Source of the DNA: Acinetobacter populi
Lineage (GTDB): Bacteria; Pseudomonadota; Gammaproteobacteria; Pseudomonadales; Moraxellaceae
Direction of reading: 5' to 3'
Length of the DNA: 64,000 nt
Assembly: GCF_002174125.1 (NCBI RefSeq)
Contig: NZ_NEXX01000002.1
Span: forward strand, 248,001-312,000
Shown: piece by piece, positions 63,627-64,000 of the stretch
How the letters are laid out: each line of letters opens with the position of its first letter
Numbering within the stretch: position 1 is the stretch's first letter
Notes under the pieces: model-generated
The model's input: only the letters and a program-made list of their open reading frames with translations
Databases searched by the model: none
What the model was told of the DNA's origin: nothing
Position numbers and translations under genes: made by a program

Positions 63627-64000
63627 GTGGACATTATTCTATTACAACGCATTAAAAACCTGGGTAAATTAGGTGACAAAGTTGCAGTTAAAGCTGGCTA
63701 TGGTCGTAACTTCCTAATTCCTCAAGGTAAAGCTGTTGCTGCAACTGAAGCAAATACTGCTGCTTTTGAAGCTCGTCGTGCAGAACTCGAGAAACAAGAA
63801 GCTGAAGTATTGGCTGCTGCGAATGCCCGTGCTGAACAATTGAACGAAGTGAATATCGTTATTACTGCAAAAGCTGGTGATGAAGGTAAACTTTTCGGTT
63901 CTATCGGTACGCGTGATATCGCTGATGCCTTAACTGCTGCTGGTCTTACAGTAGACCGTTCAGAAGTTCGTCTTCCAAACGGTGCACTTCGTCATACTGG
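63627..64000 (+). CDS. rplI: 50S ribosomal protein L9, cut by window end
   Basis: First ~124 residues of L9 (usual length ~148). The start is GTG 63627, eight bases after the rpsR stop, with GAGGTGAG upstream. The N-terminal domain [20 protein letters not shown], then [15 protein letters not shown], is diagnostic. The long connecting helix ([20 protein letters not shown]) and the start of the C-terminal rRNA-binding domain ([15 protein letters not shown]) follow. The rest lies beyond the window. Confidence 0.97.
   Translation, partial: MDIILLQRIKNLGKLGDKVAVKAGYGRNFLIPQGKAVAATEANTAAFEARRAELEKQEAEVLAAANARAEQLNEVNIVITAKAGDEGKLFGSIGTRDIADALTAAGLTVDRSEVRLPNGALRHT

Overview
The window looks like chromosome of a gamma-proteobacterium close to Acinetobacter (Moraxellaceae). 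It is AT-rich. The aroQ-accB-accC run, the urease operon ending in a HupE/UreJ-type gene, the lysC-csrA pair, the DUF2057 protein, the paired M16 peptidases, the membrane FadE and an acetoin-dehydrogenase cluster all fit that group. The species is not assigned. No rRNA, tRNA, CRISPR array, intact insertion sequence or prophage was seen.

Layout. 1-9.8 kb: end of fumC, a GalE-like epimerase, the divergent tusDCBE sulfur-relay genes, aroQ-accBC, a DUF2071 protein, a secreted protein, a BLUF photoreceptor, a candidate small RNA and two small unknown genes. 9.9-16.1 kb: complete urease operon on the minus strand (ureD, A, B, an unknown gene, C, E, F, G, ureJ). 16.3-22.1 kb: csrA, lysC, alaS, and epd on the plus strand. 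22.1-33.8 kb: accessory block with a 1677-residue trimeric autotransporter adhesin, a small unknown protein, two paralogous histidine kinases, one NarL/LuxR response regulator, two MITE-like repeats and a wrecked AbiEii toxin gene. 33.8-40.5 kb: rnhB, a vapB with a destroyed vapC, a lipoprotein, an adenine/adenosine deaminase with a purine permease, aroC and prmB. 40.8-49.7 kb: an ABC1/UbiB-type kinase, a two-gene acyl-CoA dehydrogenase pair, fadE, a DUF2057 protein and ftsY. 50.1-54.0 kb: an M16 peptidase pair and small proteins. 54.2-62.8 kb: acetoin catabolism (acoA, acoB, acoC, lpd, an acetoin/butanediol reductase) with a divergent second lipoyl synthase and an unusual GAF-winged-helix regulator. 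62.9-64 kb: rpsF-rpsR-rplI.

How parts work together. The most interesting region is 27.2-33.8 kb. A 22-bp motif containing a NarL-like TACCCA core occurs three times. Each copy lies about 60-70 bp upstream of a start codon and in the matching orientation: before the adhesin, before the 116-residue unknown protein and before the response regulator. I infer a small autoregulated surface-adhesion regulon run by the local two-component system. The acetoin cluster carries its own lipoyl synthase. Its likely regulator keeps an AcoR-like GAF sensor but has a winged helix where AcoR has a sigma-54 ATPase. Two toxin-antitoxin remnants (AbiEii and VapC) show ongoing decay around this block.
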